This document shows, piece after piece, positions 8,023 to 15,691 of a DNA stretch of 64,000 bases (positions are counted from its first letter, which is position 1; each line of letters opens with the position of its first letter). The DNA is from Paraburkholderia nodosa (GTDB lineage: Bacteria; Pseudomonadota; Gammaproteobacteria; Burkholderiales; Burkholderiaceae): NCBI RefSeq assembly GCF_001718195.1, contig NZ_MCNV01000027.1, positions 1-64,000 on the forward strand, read 5' to 3'. The position numbers and the translations under genes are program-made. Below the pieces are notes generated by a model that saw nothing but the letters and a program-made list of their open reading frames with translations, did not search any database and had not been told where the DNA came from.

Positions 8023-8553
8023 ATGTCTCGAGTAGGTAAGAGCCCGATCGCGCTGCAAGGCGCAGAAGCGACGCTCAGCGACGAGAAGATTACCGTCAAG
8101 GGCCCGCTGGGTACGATTTCGCAAGCTGCGAACCGCCTCGTGAAGGTGGTGAACGACAACGGTACGCTCAAGTTCGAGCCGACCGACGAAAGCCGCGAAG
8201 CCAATGCGATGTCGGGCACGATGCGCGCGATTGTCGCGAACATGGTGCAAGGCGTGACGAAGGGTTTCGAGCGCAAGCTGACGCTGGTTGGCGTTGGTTA
8301 TCGTGCTCAAGCGCAAGGCGACAAGCTGAACCTGTCGCTGGGTTTCTCGCACCCGGTGGTGCACCAGATGCCGCAAGGCGTGAAGGCTGAAACCCCGTCG
8401 CAAACGGAAATCGTGATCAAGGGGATCGACAAGCAACAAGTTGGCCAGGTCGCTGCGGAAGTCCGCGGCTACCGCCCGCCGGAGCCCTATAAGGGCAAGG
8501 GTGTGCGCTACGCCAACGAGGTTGTGATCCTCAAAGAAACGAAGAAGAAGTAA
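8023..8553 (+). CDS. rplF: 50S ribosomal protein L6
   Basis: The 176 residues start MSRVGKSPIALQGAEATL and contain the L6 block RGYRPPEPYKGKGVRYANE near the C-terminus. L6 consists of two repeated alpha/beta domains and lies near the sarcin-ricin loop. AAGGAG precedes the ATG by nine bases. Confidence 0.98.
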   Translation: MSRVGKSPIALQGAEATLSDEKITVKGPLGTISQAANRLVKVVNDNGTLKFEPTDESREANAMSGTMRAIVANMVQGVTKGFERKLTLVGVGYRAQAQGDKLNLSLGFSHPVVHQMPQGVKAETPSQTEIVIKGIDKQQVGQVAAEVRGYRPPEPYKGKGVRYANEVVILKETKKK

Positions 8554-8565
8554 GGGTGCGCAATC

Positions 8566-8931
8566 ATGGATAAGACTCAATCTCGCCTGCGCCGCGCTCG
8601 TCAGACGCGTCTCAAGATCGCTGAGCTGCAGGTCGCGCGTCTGGCCGTGCATCGCACGAACACGCACATCTATGCGCAAGTGTTCTCGCCCTGCGGCACC
8701 AAGGTGCTGGCCAGCGCGTCGACGCTTGAAGCTGAAGTGCGTGCGCAACTGGCTGACCAGTCGGGCAAGGGCGGCAACGTCGCTGCAGCCTCGCTGATCG
8801 GCAAGCGTATTGCAGAAAAGGCTAAGGCCGCCGGCATCGAATCCGTCGCCTTTGACCGCTCGGGTTTCCGCTATCACGGCCGCGTCAAGGCGCTGGCTGA
8901 TGCTGCGCGCGAAGCCGGGCTCAAGTTCTAA
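8566..8931 (+). CDS. rplR: 50S ribosomal protein L18
   Basis: The 121-residue protein has a basic N-terminus MDKTQSRLRRARQTRLKI and the L18 block FDRSGFRYHGRVKALADAAREAGL at the C-terminus (quoted in part). L18 binds 5S rRNA with L5 and L25. The length agrees with the family (117-122 aa). Confidence 0.96.
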   Translation: MDKTQSRLRRARQTRLKIAELQVARLAVHRTNTHIYAQVFSPCGTKVLASASTLEAEVRAQLADQSGKGGNVAAASLIGKRIAEKAKAAGIESVAFDRSGFRYHGRVKALADAAREAGLKF

Positions 8932-8945
8932 GGAAGGAATTCGTC

Positions 8946-9464
8946 ATGGCAAAGATGCAAGCGAAAGTTCAGGCTGACGAACGCGACGACGGCCTCCGCG
9001 AAAAAATGATTTCGGTCAATCGCGTGACCAAGGTTGTGAAGGGCGGCCGTATTCTCGGCTTCGCCGCTCTGACCGTGGTTGGCGATGGTGATGGCCGCGT
9101 CGGTATGGGCAAGGGCAAGTCGAAGGAAGTGCCCGTCGCTGTCCAGAAGGCGATGGAACAAGCTCGCCGCAACATGTTCAAGGTGCCCCTGAAGAACGGC
9201 ACCCTGCAACACGAAGTGCACGGCAAGCATGGCGCATCGGTCGTCCTCCTCGCTCCGGCGAAGGCAGGTACGGGCGTGATCGCCGGCGGCCCGATGCGCG
9301 CAGTGTTCGACGTGATGGGCGTGCAGAACGTCGTGGCCAAGAGCCACGGTTCGACGAACCCGTACAACCTCGTTCGCGCCACGCTGGACGGTCTGCGCAA
9401 GCAGTCGACCCCGGCTGACATCGCGGCGAAGCGCGGCAAGTCCGTCGAAGACATTCTGGGCTAA
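8946..9464 (+). CDS. rpsE: 30S ribosomal protein S5
   Basis: The 172-residue protein has the double-stranded RNA-binding segment LREKMISVNRVTKVVKGGR and the S5 signature VGDGDGRVGMGKGKSKEVP. S5 affects decoding accuracy and mRNA unwinding. Helix positions known for ram mutations show nothing unusual. AAGGAAGG precedes the ATG. Confidence 0.97.
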   Translation: MAKMQAKVQADERDDGLREKMISVNRVTKVVKGGRILGFAALTVVGDGDGRVGMGKGKSKEVPVAVQKAMEQARRNMFKVPLKNGTLQHEVHGKHGASVVLLAPAKAGTGVIAGGPMRAVFDVMGVQNVVAKSHGSTNPYNLVRATLDGLRKQSTPADIAAKRGKSVEDILG

Positions 9465-9475
9465 GGGTGGGTACC

Positions 9476-9658
9476 ATGTCTGAAAAAACTGTCAAGGTTC
9501 AGCTCGTCAAGAGCCTGATTGGGACCCGCGAAACGCACCGTGCCACTGTGCGCGGTCTCGGCCTGCGCCGCCTGAACTCGGTCTCCGAGCTGCAGGACAC
9601 GCCGGCTGTGCGCGGCATGATCAACAAGGTCTCGTACCTCGTTAAGGTCATCGGCTAA
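9476..9658 (+). CDS. rpmD: 50S ribosomal protein L30
   Basis: The 60-residue protein starts MSEKTVKVQLVKSLIGTRE and contains LGLRRLNSVSELQDTPAVRG, both typical of L30. An in-frame GTG at 9467 would add three residues; ATG 9476 gives the usual 60-residue length and is preceded by AAGGGTGG. Confidence 0.95.
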   Translation: MSEKTVKVQLVKSLIGTRETHRATVRGLGLRRLNSVSELQDTPAVRGMINKVSYLVKVIG

Positions 9659-9688
9659 GCGGTCGACCAAAGACTCCAGGAGTTGAAA

Positions 9689-10123
9689 ATGGAATTGAAT
9701 AACCTGAAGCCGGCAGAAGGCGCGAAGCACGCAAAGCGTCGCGTCGGCCGCGGCATCGGCTCCGGCCTCGGCAAGACCGCTGGCCGTGGTCACAAGGGTC
9801 AGAAATCGCGTTCGGGCGGCTTCCACAAGGTCGGCTTCGAAGGCGGTCAGATGCCTCTGCAGCGTCGTCTGCCCAAGCGTGGCTTCACCTCGCTGACGAA
9901 GGAATTCGTTGGTGAAGTGCGCCTCGCCGACATCGAGAAGCTGCCGGTCGACGAAATCGATCTGTTGGCTCTCAAGCAGGCAGGCCTCGTGGGCGAACTG
10001 ACCAGGAGCGCGAAGATCATCGCTACCGGCGAGATCAAGCGTAAGGTCGTCGTGAAGGGTCTGGGTGCGACGAAGAATGCGCGTGCTGCGATTGAAGCAG
10101 CAGGCGGTTCTTTTGCCGAGTGA
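9689..10123 (+). CDS. rplO: 50S ribosomal protein L15
   Basis: The 144 residues start MELNNLKPAEGAKHAKRRVG, then the Gly/Lys/Arg-rich extension GRGIGSGLGKTAGRGHKGQ that threads into 23S rRNA, and the globular C-terminal domain. A TTG at 9683 is in frame, but ATG 9689 has CAGGAG at 9677-9682 at ideal spacing. It precedes secY, as in most bacteria. Confidence 0.97.
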   Translation: MELNNLKPAEGAKHAKRRVGRGIGSGLGKTAGRGHKGQKSRSGGFHKVGFEGGQMPLQRRLPKRGFTSLTKEFVGEVRLADIEKLPVDEIDLLALKQAGLVGELTRSAKIIATGEIKRKVVVKGLGATKNARAAIEAAGGSFAE

Positions 10124-10182
10124 TTGTGAGTGGTGCGTGCGGGCTTGCCCGCCGTCACTAGCATCTGCATCGGAGAAGCTAC

Positions 10183-11529
10183 TTGGCTAACAGCCCGAGT
10201 CTCGCAAAAACCGGTCGCAGCGCTCCGAAGTTCGGCGACCTGCGCCGGCGTGCAGTGTTCCTGCTGCTGGCGTTGGTCGTTTATCGTATCGGCGCGCATA
10301 TTCCGGTTCCGGGTATCGATCCGGACCAACTGGCGAAGCTCTTTCAGAGCCAGTCGGGCGGCATCCTTGGCATGTTCAACATGTTCTCGGGTGGCGCACT
10401 GTCTCGGTTCACGATCTTCGCGCTGGGTGTGATGCCGTATATTTCGGCGTCGATCATCCTGCAGCTGATGGCGATCGTCTCGCCGCAGCTGGAAGCGCTG
10501 AAGAAGGAAGGGCAGGCTGGACAACGCAAGATCACGCAGTACACGCGGATCTTCACGGTGGTGCTGGCGACGTTTCAGGCGTTCGGCATCGCGGTCGCGC
10601 TGGAAAACCAGCCTGGCCTCGTGATCGATCCGGGCATGGTGTTCCGCTTGACGACGGTCGTGACGCTCGTAACGGGCACGATGTTCCTGATGTGGCTTGG
10701 TGAGCAGATCACGGAACGCGGGCTTGGCAACGGTATCTCGATCATCATCTTCGGCGGGATCGCGGCAGGCTTCCCGAATGCGCTCGGTGGGCTTTTCGAA
10801 CTGGTTCGCACCGGCTCGATGAGCATCATCTCGGCGATCATCGTGGTCGTTCTGATCGCAGCCGTGACTTACCTGGTGGTGTTCATCGAACGCGGCCAGC
10901 GCAAGATCCTCGTGAACTATGCGAAGCGCCAGGTCGGTAACAAGATTTACGGCGGGCAGTCGTCCCACCTGCCGCTCAAGCTGAACATGTCGGGTGTGAT
11001 TCCGCCGATCTTCGCGTCGTCGATCATCCTGTTCCCGGCAACCATCCTGAACTGGTTCAGTTCGGGTTCGCGAACCGGCTGGTTTGCGGACACGCTGCAC
11101 AACGTGGCCGAAGCCCTCAAGCCTGGCCAGCCCGTGTACGTGTTGCTGTACGCGTTGGCGATCGTGTTCTTCTGCTTCTTCTACACCGCACTGGTGTTCA
11201 ACAGCAGGGAAACGGCCGACAACCTGAAAAAGAGTGGCGCGTTCGTACCTGGCATCCGTCCGGGCGATCAGACGGCACGCTATATCGACCGCATCCTCAC
11301 GCGTCTGACGCTGGCCGGTGCGATCTATATCGTGTTTGTTTGCCTGCTGCCGGAGTTTCTGGTGCTGCGCTGGAATGTGCCGTTTTATTTTGGTGGAACG
11401 TCGCTGCTGATCATTGTCGTCGTCACAATGGACTTCATGGCGCAGGTGCAGTCGTACGTGATGTCGCAACAATATGAATCGCTGCTCAAGAAGGCTAACT
11501 TCAAGGGCGGCGGCGTCCCGATGCGTTAA
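10183..11529 (+). CDS. secY: Preprotein translocase subunit SecY
   Basis: The 448-residue protein has ten hydrophobic membrane segments and the SecY landmarks IPVPGIDP near residue 45, GLGNGISIIIFGGI in TM4 and the cytoplasmic loop KRQVGNKIYGGQSSHLPLK (C5-type loop region). SecY with SecE and SecG forms the inner-membrane protein channel. The start is TTG at 10183, supported by GGAG at 10172-10175 and a conserved MANSPSLAK N-terminus. Spacing to rplO (59 bases) is larger than most gaps here, with no clear promoter. Confidence 0.97.
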   Translation: MANSPSLAKTGRSAPKFGDLRRRAVFLLLALVVYRIGAHIPVPGIDPDQLAKLFQSQSGGILGMFNMFSGGALSRFTIFALGVMPYISASIILQLMAIVSPQLEALKKEGQAGQRKITQYTRIFTVVLATFQAFGIAVALENQPGLVIDPGMVFRLTTVVTLVTGTMFLMWLGEQITERGLGNGISIIIFGGIAAGFPNALGGLFELVRTGSMSIISAIIVVVLIAAVTYLVVFIERGQRKILVNYAKRQVGNKIYGGQSSHLPLKLNMSGVIPPIFASSIILFPATILNWFSSGSRTGWFADTLHNVAEALKPGQPVYVLLYALAIVFFCFFYTALVFNSRETADNLKKSGAFVPGIRPGDQTARYIDRILTRLTLAGAIYIVFVCLLPEFLVLRWNVPFYFGGTSLLIIVVVTMDFMAQVQSYVMSQQYESLLKKANFKGGGVPMR

Positions 11530-11537
11530 AAGGACCT

Positions 11538-11756
11538 ATGGCCAAAGACGATGTAATCCAGATGCAAGGCGAGGTTATCGAAAACCTCCCCAACGCAACC
11601 TTCCGGGTGAAGCTGGAAAACGGCCATGTCGTTCTGGGACATATTTCCGGAAAAATGCGGATGCACTACATCCGCATTCTCCCGGGCGACAAGGTGACGG
11701 TTGAGTTGACGCCTTACGATCTGTCGCGTGCGCGGATCGTGTTCCGGGCGAAGTGA
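11538..11756 (+). CDS. infA: Translation initiation factor IF-1
   Basis: The 72-residue S1-type OB-fold protein reads MAKDDVIQMQGEVIENLPN and GHISGKMRMHYIRILPGD, typical of IF-1. It blocks the ribosomal A site during initiation. It sits directly after secY, a betaproteobacterial arrangement; in E. coli infA lies elsewhere on the chromosome. An additional infA paralogue elsewhere cannot be excluded. Confidence 0.97.
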   Translation: MAKDDVIQMQGEVIENLPNATFRVKLENGHVVLGHISGKMRMHYIRILPGDKVTVELTPYDLSRARIVFRAK

Positions 11757-11777
11757 TTTAGGAAAAAGGGTAATATC

Positions 11778-11894
11778 ATGAAAGTGATGGCATCGGTAAA
11801 GCGCATTTGCCGCAACTGCAAAATCATCAAGCGCAACGGCGTCGTTCGCGTGATCTGCAGCTCGGACCCGCGCCACAAGCAGCGCCAAGGCTGA
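11778..11894 (+). CDS. rpmJ: 50S ribosomal protein L36
   Basis: This 38-codon gene starts MKVMASVKRICRNCKIIKRN. The zinc ribbon ligands C11, C14, C27 and H33 are all present, so this is the zinc-binding (C+) form. It lies 21 bases after infA and before rpsM. A GGAAAAAGGG stretch is the likely ribosome binding region. Confidence 0.95.
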   Translation: MKVMASVKRICRNCKIIKRNGVVRVICSSDPRHKQRQG

Positions 11895-11896
11895 TT

Positions 11897-11914
11897 AGCG
11901 CGCTTGCGCTTTTT
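11897..11914 (+). terminator. Small hairpin plus T-run before rpsM
   Basis: AGCGC (11897-11901), loop GCTT, GCGCT (11906-11910) followed by TTTTGTTT. The stem has only five pairs, so it may act as a pause or attenuator at the head of the alpha operon rather than a full terminator. Confidence 0.4.
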
Positions 11915-11929
11915 GTTTGAGGAAAAACA

Positions 11930-12295
11930 ATGGCTCGTATTGCAGGGGTTAACATCCCGAACCACCAGCACACCGAAATCGGCCTGACGGCAATTTTTGG
12001 TGTTGGCCGCACGCGTTCGCGCAACATCTGCGTGGCCGCCGGTGTGCCGTTCAACAAGAAGGTCAAGGACCTGAACGACGCGGATCTGGAAAAGCTGCGT
12101 GAGGAAGTGGGCAAGTTTGTCGTCGAAGGCGATCTCCGCCGTGAAGTGACGATGAACATCAAGCGCCTGATGGACCTCGGCTGCTACCGCGGCGTGCGCC
12201 ATCGCAAGGGCCTGCCCCTGCGTGGCCAGCGTACGCGTACCAACGCACGTACGCGTAAGGGTCCGCGCCGCGCAGCACAGTCGCTGAAGAAGTAA
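11930..12295 (+). CDS. rpsM: 30S ribosomal protein S13
   Basis: The 121-residue protein starts MARIAGVNIPNHQHTEIGL, has the helix-two-turn-helix IFGVGRTRSRNICVAAG, and ends with the basic tail RGQRTRTNARTRKGPRR that reaches P-site tRNA. It heads the alpha block rpsM-rpsK-rpsD-rpoA-rplQ. A GAGGAAAAAC site precedes the ATG. Confidence 0.98.
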   Translation: MARIAGVNIPNHQHTEIGLTAIFGVGRTRSRNICVAAGVPFNKKVKDLNDADLEKLREEVGKFVVEGDLRREVTMNIKRLMDLGCYRGVRHRKGLPLRGQRTRTNARTRKGPRRAAQSLKK

Positions 12296-12323
12296 GCGGA
12301 ACTGAAAGTTACAGGAAAACGTA

Positions 12324-12728
12324 ATGGCTAAGGCTTCGAACAACTCCGCGGCGCAACGCGTTCGCAAGAAGGTTAAGAAGAACGTCGCCGAGGGCGTGGT
12401 TCACGTTCACGCGTCGTTCAACAACACGATCATCACGATCACCGACCGTCAAGGCAACGCGCTTGCCTGGGCAACGTCGGGCGGTCAGGGCTTCAAGGGT
12501 TCGCGTAAGTCGACGCCCTTCGCAGCTCAGGTCGCAGCTGAATCGGCTGGCCGTGTTGCAATGGAATACGGCGTCAAGAACCTCGAAGTGCGTATCAAGG
12601 GCCCCGGCCCGGGTCGCGAATCGGCGGTGCGCGCGCTGCATGGTCTTGGCATCAAGATCACCGCGATCTCCGACGTTACGCCGGTCCCGCACAACGGCTG
12701 CCGTCCGCCGAAGCGCCGCCGTATCTAA
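12324..12728 (+). CDS. rpsK: 30S ribosomal protein S11
   Basis: The 134 residues contain the S11 blocks VHVHASFNNTIITITDRQGN and the C-terminal signature ITAISDVTPVPHNGCRPPKR. S11 shapes the 30S platform near the Shine-Dalgarno helix. The length is slightly above E. coli S11 (129 aa) because of a basic N-terminal extension. Confidence 0.98.
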   Translation: MAKASNNSAAQRVRKKVKKNVAEGVVHVHASFNNTIITITDRQGNALAWATSGGQGFKGSRKSTPFAAQVAAESAGRVAMEYGVKNLEVRIKGPGPGRESAVRALHGLGIKITAISDVTPVPHNGCRPPKRRRI

Positions 12729-12747
12729 GGCGTCGCTTTAGCCGAAC

Positions 12748-12777
12748 GCCTGAGCCGCCGGAAACGGCGACCCAGGC
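12748..12777 (+). promoter_or_regulatory. GNRA-capped hairpin in the rpsK-rpsD spacer
   Basis: GCCTGAGCCGCCG (12748-12760), loop GAAA, CGGCGACCCAGGC (12765-12777) form a 13-base stem with two mismatches. No T-tract follows. It lies in the 156-base leader of rpsD; S4, the rpsD product, is the alpha-operon autoregulator in E. coli, so an RNA control role is possible but inferred. Confidence 0.45.
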
Positions 12778-12884
12778 TCTCGGCGTTATTGAATTGACTA
12801 AGCCCACCGTTCGGTTCAAAGAGCCGGACTAGCGCGAAGGCCGGCGTTTAGCCCTCGCGTGATCAATTATCGAAGGAAAGCAAC

Positions 12885-13508
12885 GTGGCACGTTATATCG
12901 GCCCGAAGGCCAAGCTGTCCCGCCGTGAAGGCACCGACCTCTTTCTGAAGAGCGCACGCCGCTCGCTCGCCGACAAGTGCAAGCTCGACAGCAAGCCGGG
13001 TCAGCACGGCCGCACCTCGGGCGCACGTACGTCCGACTACGGCACGCAGCTTCGCGAAAAGCAGAAAGTGAAGCGTATCTACGGCGTGCTCGAGCGCCAG
13101 TTCCGCCGCTACTTCGCGGAAGCTGACCGTATCAAGGGCAACACCGGCGAAAACCTGCTGCAACTGCTCGAATCGCGTCTCGACAACGTCGTGTACCGCA
13201 TGGGCTTCGCTTCGACCCGCGCTGAAGCGCGTCAGCTCGTGAGCCACAAGGCTCTCACGGTGAACGGCGTCGTTTCGAACATCCCGTCGATGCAAGTGAA
13301 GGCAGGCGACGTCGTCGCGATTCGCGAAAAGGCGAAGAAGCAGGCGCGTATCGTCGAAGCCCTCTCGCTCGCAGAGCAAGGCGGCATGGCAGGTTGGGTG
13401 TCGGTCGACGCGAAGAAGTTCGAAGGCACGTTCAAGAGCATGCCTGAGCGCAGCGACATCGCTGGCGACATCAACGAAAGCCTGATCGTCGAATTGTATT
13501 CGCGGTAA
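12885..13508 (+). CDS. rpsD: 30S ribosomal protein S4
   Basis: The 207-residue protein starts with GTG and reads ARYIGPKAKLSRREGTDLF. It has the S4 RNA-binding fold LESRLDNVVYRMGFASTRAEA and a single S4 domain. S4 nucleates 30S assembly, and in E. coli represses the alpha operon. GAAGGAAAG precedes the GTG. A strong terminator follows before rpoA. Confidence 0.97.
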   Translation: MARYIGPKAKLSRREGTDLFLKSARRSLADKCKLDSKPGQHGRTSGARTSDYGTQLREKQKVKRIYGVLERQFRRYFAEADRIKGNTGENLLQLLESRLDNVVYRMGFASTRAEARQLVSHKALTVNGVVSNIPSMQVKAGDVVAIREKAKKQARIVEALSLAEQGGMAGWVSVDAKKFEGTFKSMPERSDIAGDINESLIVELYSR

Positions 13509-13516
13509 TCGGATTG

Positions 13517-13570
13517 ACGGCCGGGGTAACCTCTGTGCTTCGCGCAGGAGGCGGCCTCGGCCGTTTTTTT
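13517..13570 (+). terminator. Intrinsic terminator between rpsD and rpoA
   Basis: ACGGCCGGGG (13517-13526) pairs with CCTCGGCCGT (13555-13564, one G-T pair), an inner CCTC/GAGG stem lies in the loop, and seven T (13564-13570) follow. This is a complete intrinsic terminator inside what is normally one operon, implying partial termination or a separate rpoA promoter. Confidence 0.75.
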
Positions 13571-13632
13571 CAGGTTGTTGCCATCTCAGCCTTATCGGTG
13601 TAACGAGCCGAGGGTATTGAAAAGGAAAACCT

Positions 13633-14610
13633 ATGCAAACCAGTTTGTTGAAACCCAAGATCATCGCTGTGGAATCGCTCGGCGACAACCACGCGAAAGT
13701 GGTCATGGAGCCGTTCGAACGCGGTTATGGCCACACCTTGGGTAACGCGCTCCGGCGCGTGCTGCTGTCGTCGATGGTGGGCTACGCGCCGACCGAAGTG
13801 ACGATCGCAGGCGTCGTGCACGAATACTCGACGCTCGATGGTGTGCAAGAGGATGTGGTCAACCTGCTGCTGAACCTGAAGGGTGTCGTTTTCAAGCTGC
13901 ATAACCGTGACGAAGTGACGGTTACGCTGCGCAAGGAAGGCGAAGGCGTTGTCACCGCTGGCGACATCGAACTCTCGCACGACTGCGAAGTGATCAACCC
14001 CGATCACGTGGTTGCGCATCTGACGAAGGGCGGCAAGCTCGACGTGCAGATCAAGATCGAAAAGGGCCGTGGCTACGTGCCGGGCAACGTGCGCCGTTAC
14101 GGCGAAGAGTCGGCCAAGATCATTGGCCGCATCGTGCTGGACGCGTCGTTCTCGCCGGTTCGCCGCGTGAGCTACGCCGTGGAAAGCGCGCGTGTCGAGC
14201 AGCGTACCGACCTCGACAAGCTCGTGATGAACATCGAAACCAACGGCGTGATCTCGCCTGAGGAAGCGATCCGCCAGTCGGCCCGCATCCTCGTGGATCA
14301 GCTGTCGGTGTTCGCGGCTCTGGAAGGCACAGAAACGGCCGCGGAAGCGCCTTCGCGCGCCCCGCAGATCGACCCGATCCTGCTGCGTCCGGTGGACGAT
14401 CTCGAACTCACGGTTCGCTCGGCGAACTGCCTGAAGGCCGAGAACATCTACTACATCGGCGATCTGATCCAGCGCACCGAGAACGAGCTGCTCAAGACCC
14501 CGAACCTGGGTCGCAAGTCGCTCAACGAGATCAAGGAAGTGCTCGCTTCGCGCGGTCTCACGCTCGGCATGAAGCTCGAAAACTGGCCGCCGGCTGGTCT
14601 CGACAAGTAA
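13633..14610 (+). CDS. rpoA: RNA polymerase alpha subunit
   Basis: The 325-residue protein has the N-terminal assembly domain (about 1-230) with VVMEPFERGYGHTLGNALRR and the C-terminal domain (about 250-320) with DLELTVRSANCLKAENIYYI and NLGRKSLNEIKEVLASRGL, which bind UP elements and activators. The dimer is the scaffold of RNA polymerase. It is flanked by hairpin-T elements on both sides. GGAAAACC precedes the ATG. Confidence 0.98.
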   Translation: MQTSLLKPKIIAVESLGDNHAKVVMEPFERGYGHTLGNALRRVLLSSMVGYAPTEVTIAGVVHEYSTLDGVQEDVVNLLLNLKGVVFKLHNRDEVTVTLRKEGEGVVTAGDIELSHDCEVINPDHVVAHLTKGGKLDVQIKIEKGRGYVPGNVRRYGEESAKIIGRIVLDASFSPVRRVSYAVESARVEQRTDLDKLVMNIETNGVISPEEAIRQSARILVDQLSVFAALEGTETAAEAPSRAPQIDPILLRPVDDLELTVRSANCLKAENIYYIGDLIQRTENELLKTPNLGRKSLNEIKEVLASRGLTLGMKLENWPPAGLDK

Positions 14611-14623
14611 GAAGTCTGGCACG

Positions 14624-14662
14624 GACGCGGATTTTCCTTTAAAATCCGCGTCTTGCCTTTTT
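14624..14662 (+). terminator. Terminator-like hairpin between rpoA and rplQ
   Basis: GACGCGGATTTT (14624-14635) and AAAATCCGCGTC (14641-14652) form a perfect 12-base-pair stem with a 5-base loop, followed by TTGCCTTTTT. The T-run is offset by five bases, so termination may be partial, allowing rplQ to be expressed at a different level from rpoA. Confidence 0.6.
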
Positions 14663-14738
14663 CACGTACCGGCCCGTGCCTTGGTAGTTGCAGGGCGATA
14701 GAAGAGCTGGACCAAAACTTTGTTTCAAGGAAATTGAA

Positions 14739-15131
14739 ATGCGTCACCGTCATGGTCTGCGGAAACTGAACCGCACGAGCAGCCACCGTCTGGCAATGCT
14801 CCGTAACATGTCCAACTCGCTCATCGAGCACGAAGTCATCAAGACGACGCTGCCGAAGGCGAAGGAACTCCGTAAGGTTGTCGAGCCCCTCATCACGCTG
14901 GGCAAGAAGCCGTCGCTCGCAAACCGTCGTCTGGCGTTCAACCGCCTGCGCGATCGTGACTCGGTCACGAAGCTGTTCGACGTGCTCGGTCCGCGTTTCG
15001 CGAACCGTCCGGGCGGCTACCTGCGTATCCTGAAGTTCGGTTTCCGTGTTGGCGACAACGCACCGATGGCACTGGTCGAACTGCTCGACCGTCCGGAAGT
15101 CGCGGAAGAGAACGTCCAGGAAGCGGAATAA
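14739..15131 (+). CDS. rplQ: 50S ribosomal protein L17
   Basis: The 130-residue protein starts MRHRHGLRKLNRTSSHRLAM and contains FRVGDNAPMALVELLDRP, typical of L17, which sits by the tunnel exit. A longer frame from 14688 adds unrelated residues; ATG 14739 has AAGGAAAT upstream. It ends the superoperon, followed by a strong terminator. Confidence 0.97.
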   Translation: MRHRHGLRKLNRTSSHRLAMLRNMSNSLIEHEVIKTTLPKAKELRKVVEPLITLGKKPSLANRRLAFNRLRDRDSVTKLFDVLGPRFANRPGGYLRILKFGFRVGDNAPMALVELLDRPEVAEENVQEAE

Positions 15132-15169
15132 GCTTTCCGTCGCTCGATCCCCGGATTGAGCGGCATGCG

Positions 15170-15197
15170 AAAAAGCCAGGCCTAGCCTGGCTTTTTT
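15170..15197 (+). terminator. Strong terminator of the ribosomal superoperon
   Basis: AAAAAGCCAGGC (15170-15181), loop CTA, GCCTGGC (15185-15191) and six T (15192-15197). The A-run pairs with the T-run, so it can act on both strands. Confidence 0.9.
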
Positions 15198-15358
15198 GTT
15201 TTCCGGCGTGGATGAAAGCGCGCCGTACCGTGTTTGCCGGTTGCAGTCCCCCTTTGCCACACGGTGCACGAGAGAAGCCGATCGGCGCCGATGGTACGAT
15301 TGCGTTCTGCCCCGAAGCCCGTTTGCCGTCGCAAGCGGGCACCACGCCGGAGTTCGTC

Positions 15359-15691
15359 GTGACCCTCAATGTGACCCTGATGCTGACTACGGTGCCCGAT
15401 GAGGGCACCGCCGAAACGCTCGCCGCCGGAGCGCTCGCGCAGCGTCTCGCCGCGTGCGTGACGCGCCTGGGCGCCGTGCACTCACAGTATCACTGGCAGG
15501 GCAACATCGAGTCGGGCAACGAGATCCAGCTGCTCTTCAAGACGAGTCTCGCCCGCGCGGCCGAGCTCGAACAGTTCATCCAGACCCAGCATCCCTACGA
15601 GACGCCCGAGATTCTCTCGTGGCAAGCCATGGCGTCGAACGCCTACGGGCAATGGGTCAATGCCGAGACTCAGCGCACCCTTCATGTCTAA
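15359..15691 (+). CDS. cutA: CutA family divalent-cation tolerance protein
   Basis: The 110-residue product contains the CutA core: TVPDEGTAETLAAGALAQ, AACVTRLGAVHSQYHWQGNI and the C-terminal HPYETPEIL. CutA forms a very stable trimer; its name comes from copper tolerance in E. coli, but its true function is unclear. The frame is open from 15212, but family length supports a start at GTG 15359 (ATG 15380 is possible). It lies behind the rplQ terminator and overlaps dsbD, as cutA does upstream of dsbD in E. coli. Confidence 0.85.
   Translation: MTLNVTLMLTTVPDEGTAETLAAGALAQRLAACVTRLGAVHSQYHWQGNIESGNEIQLLFKTSLARAAELEQFIQTQHPYETPEILSWQAMASNAYGQWVNAETQRTLHV

Noticed and set aside
9847..11472. 541-codon minus-strand frame opposite rplO and secY
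   Set aside because: Antisense shadow of conserved genes with no recognisable domain or start region.
13575..13606. Possible rpoA promoter (TTGCCA, 17 bases, TAACGA)
   Set aside because: The -10 matches only two of six consensus bases, too weak to annotate.
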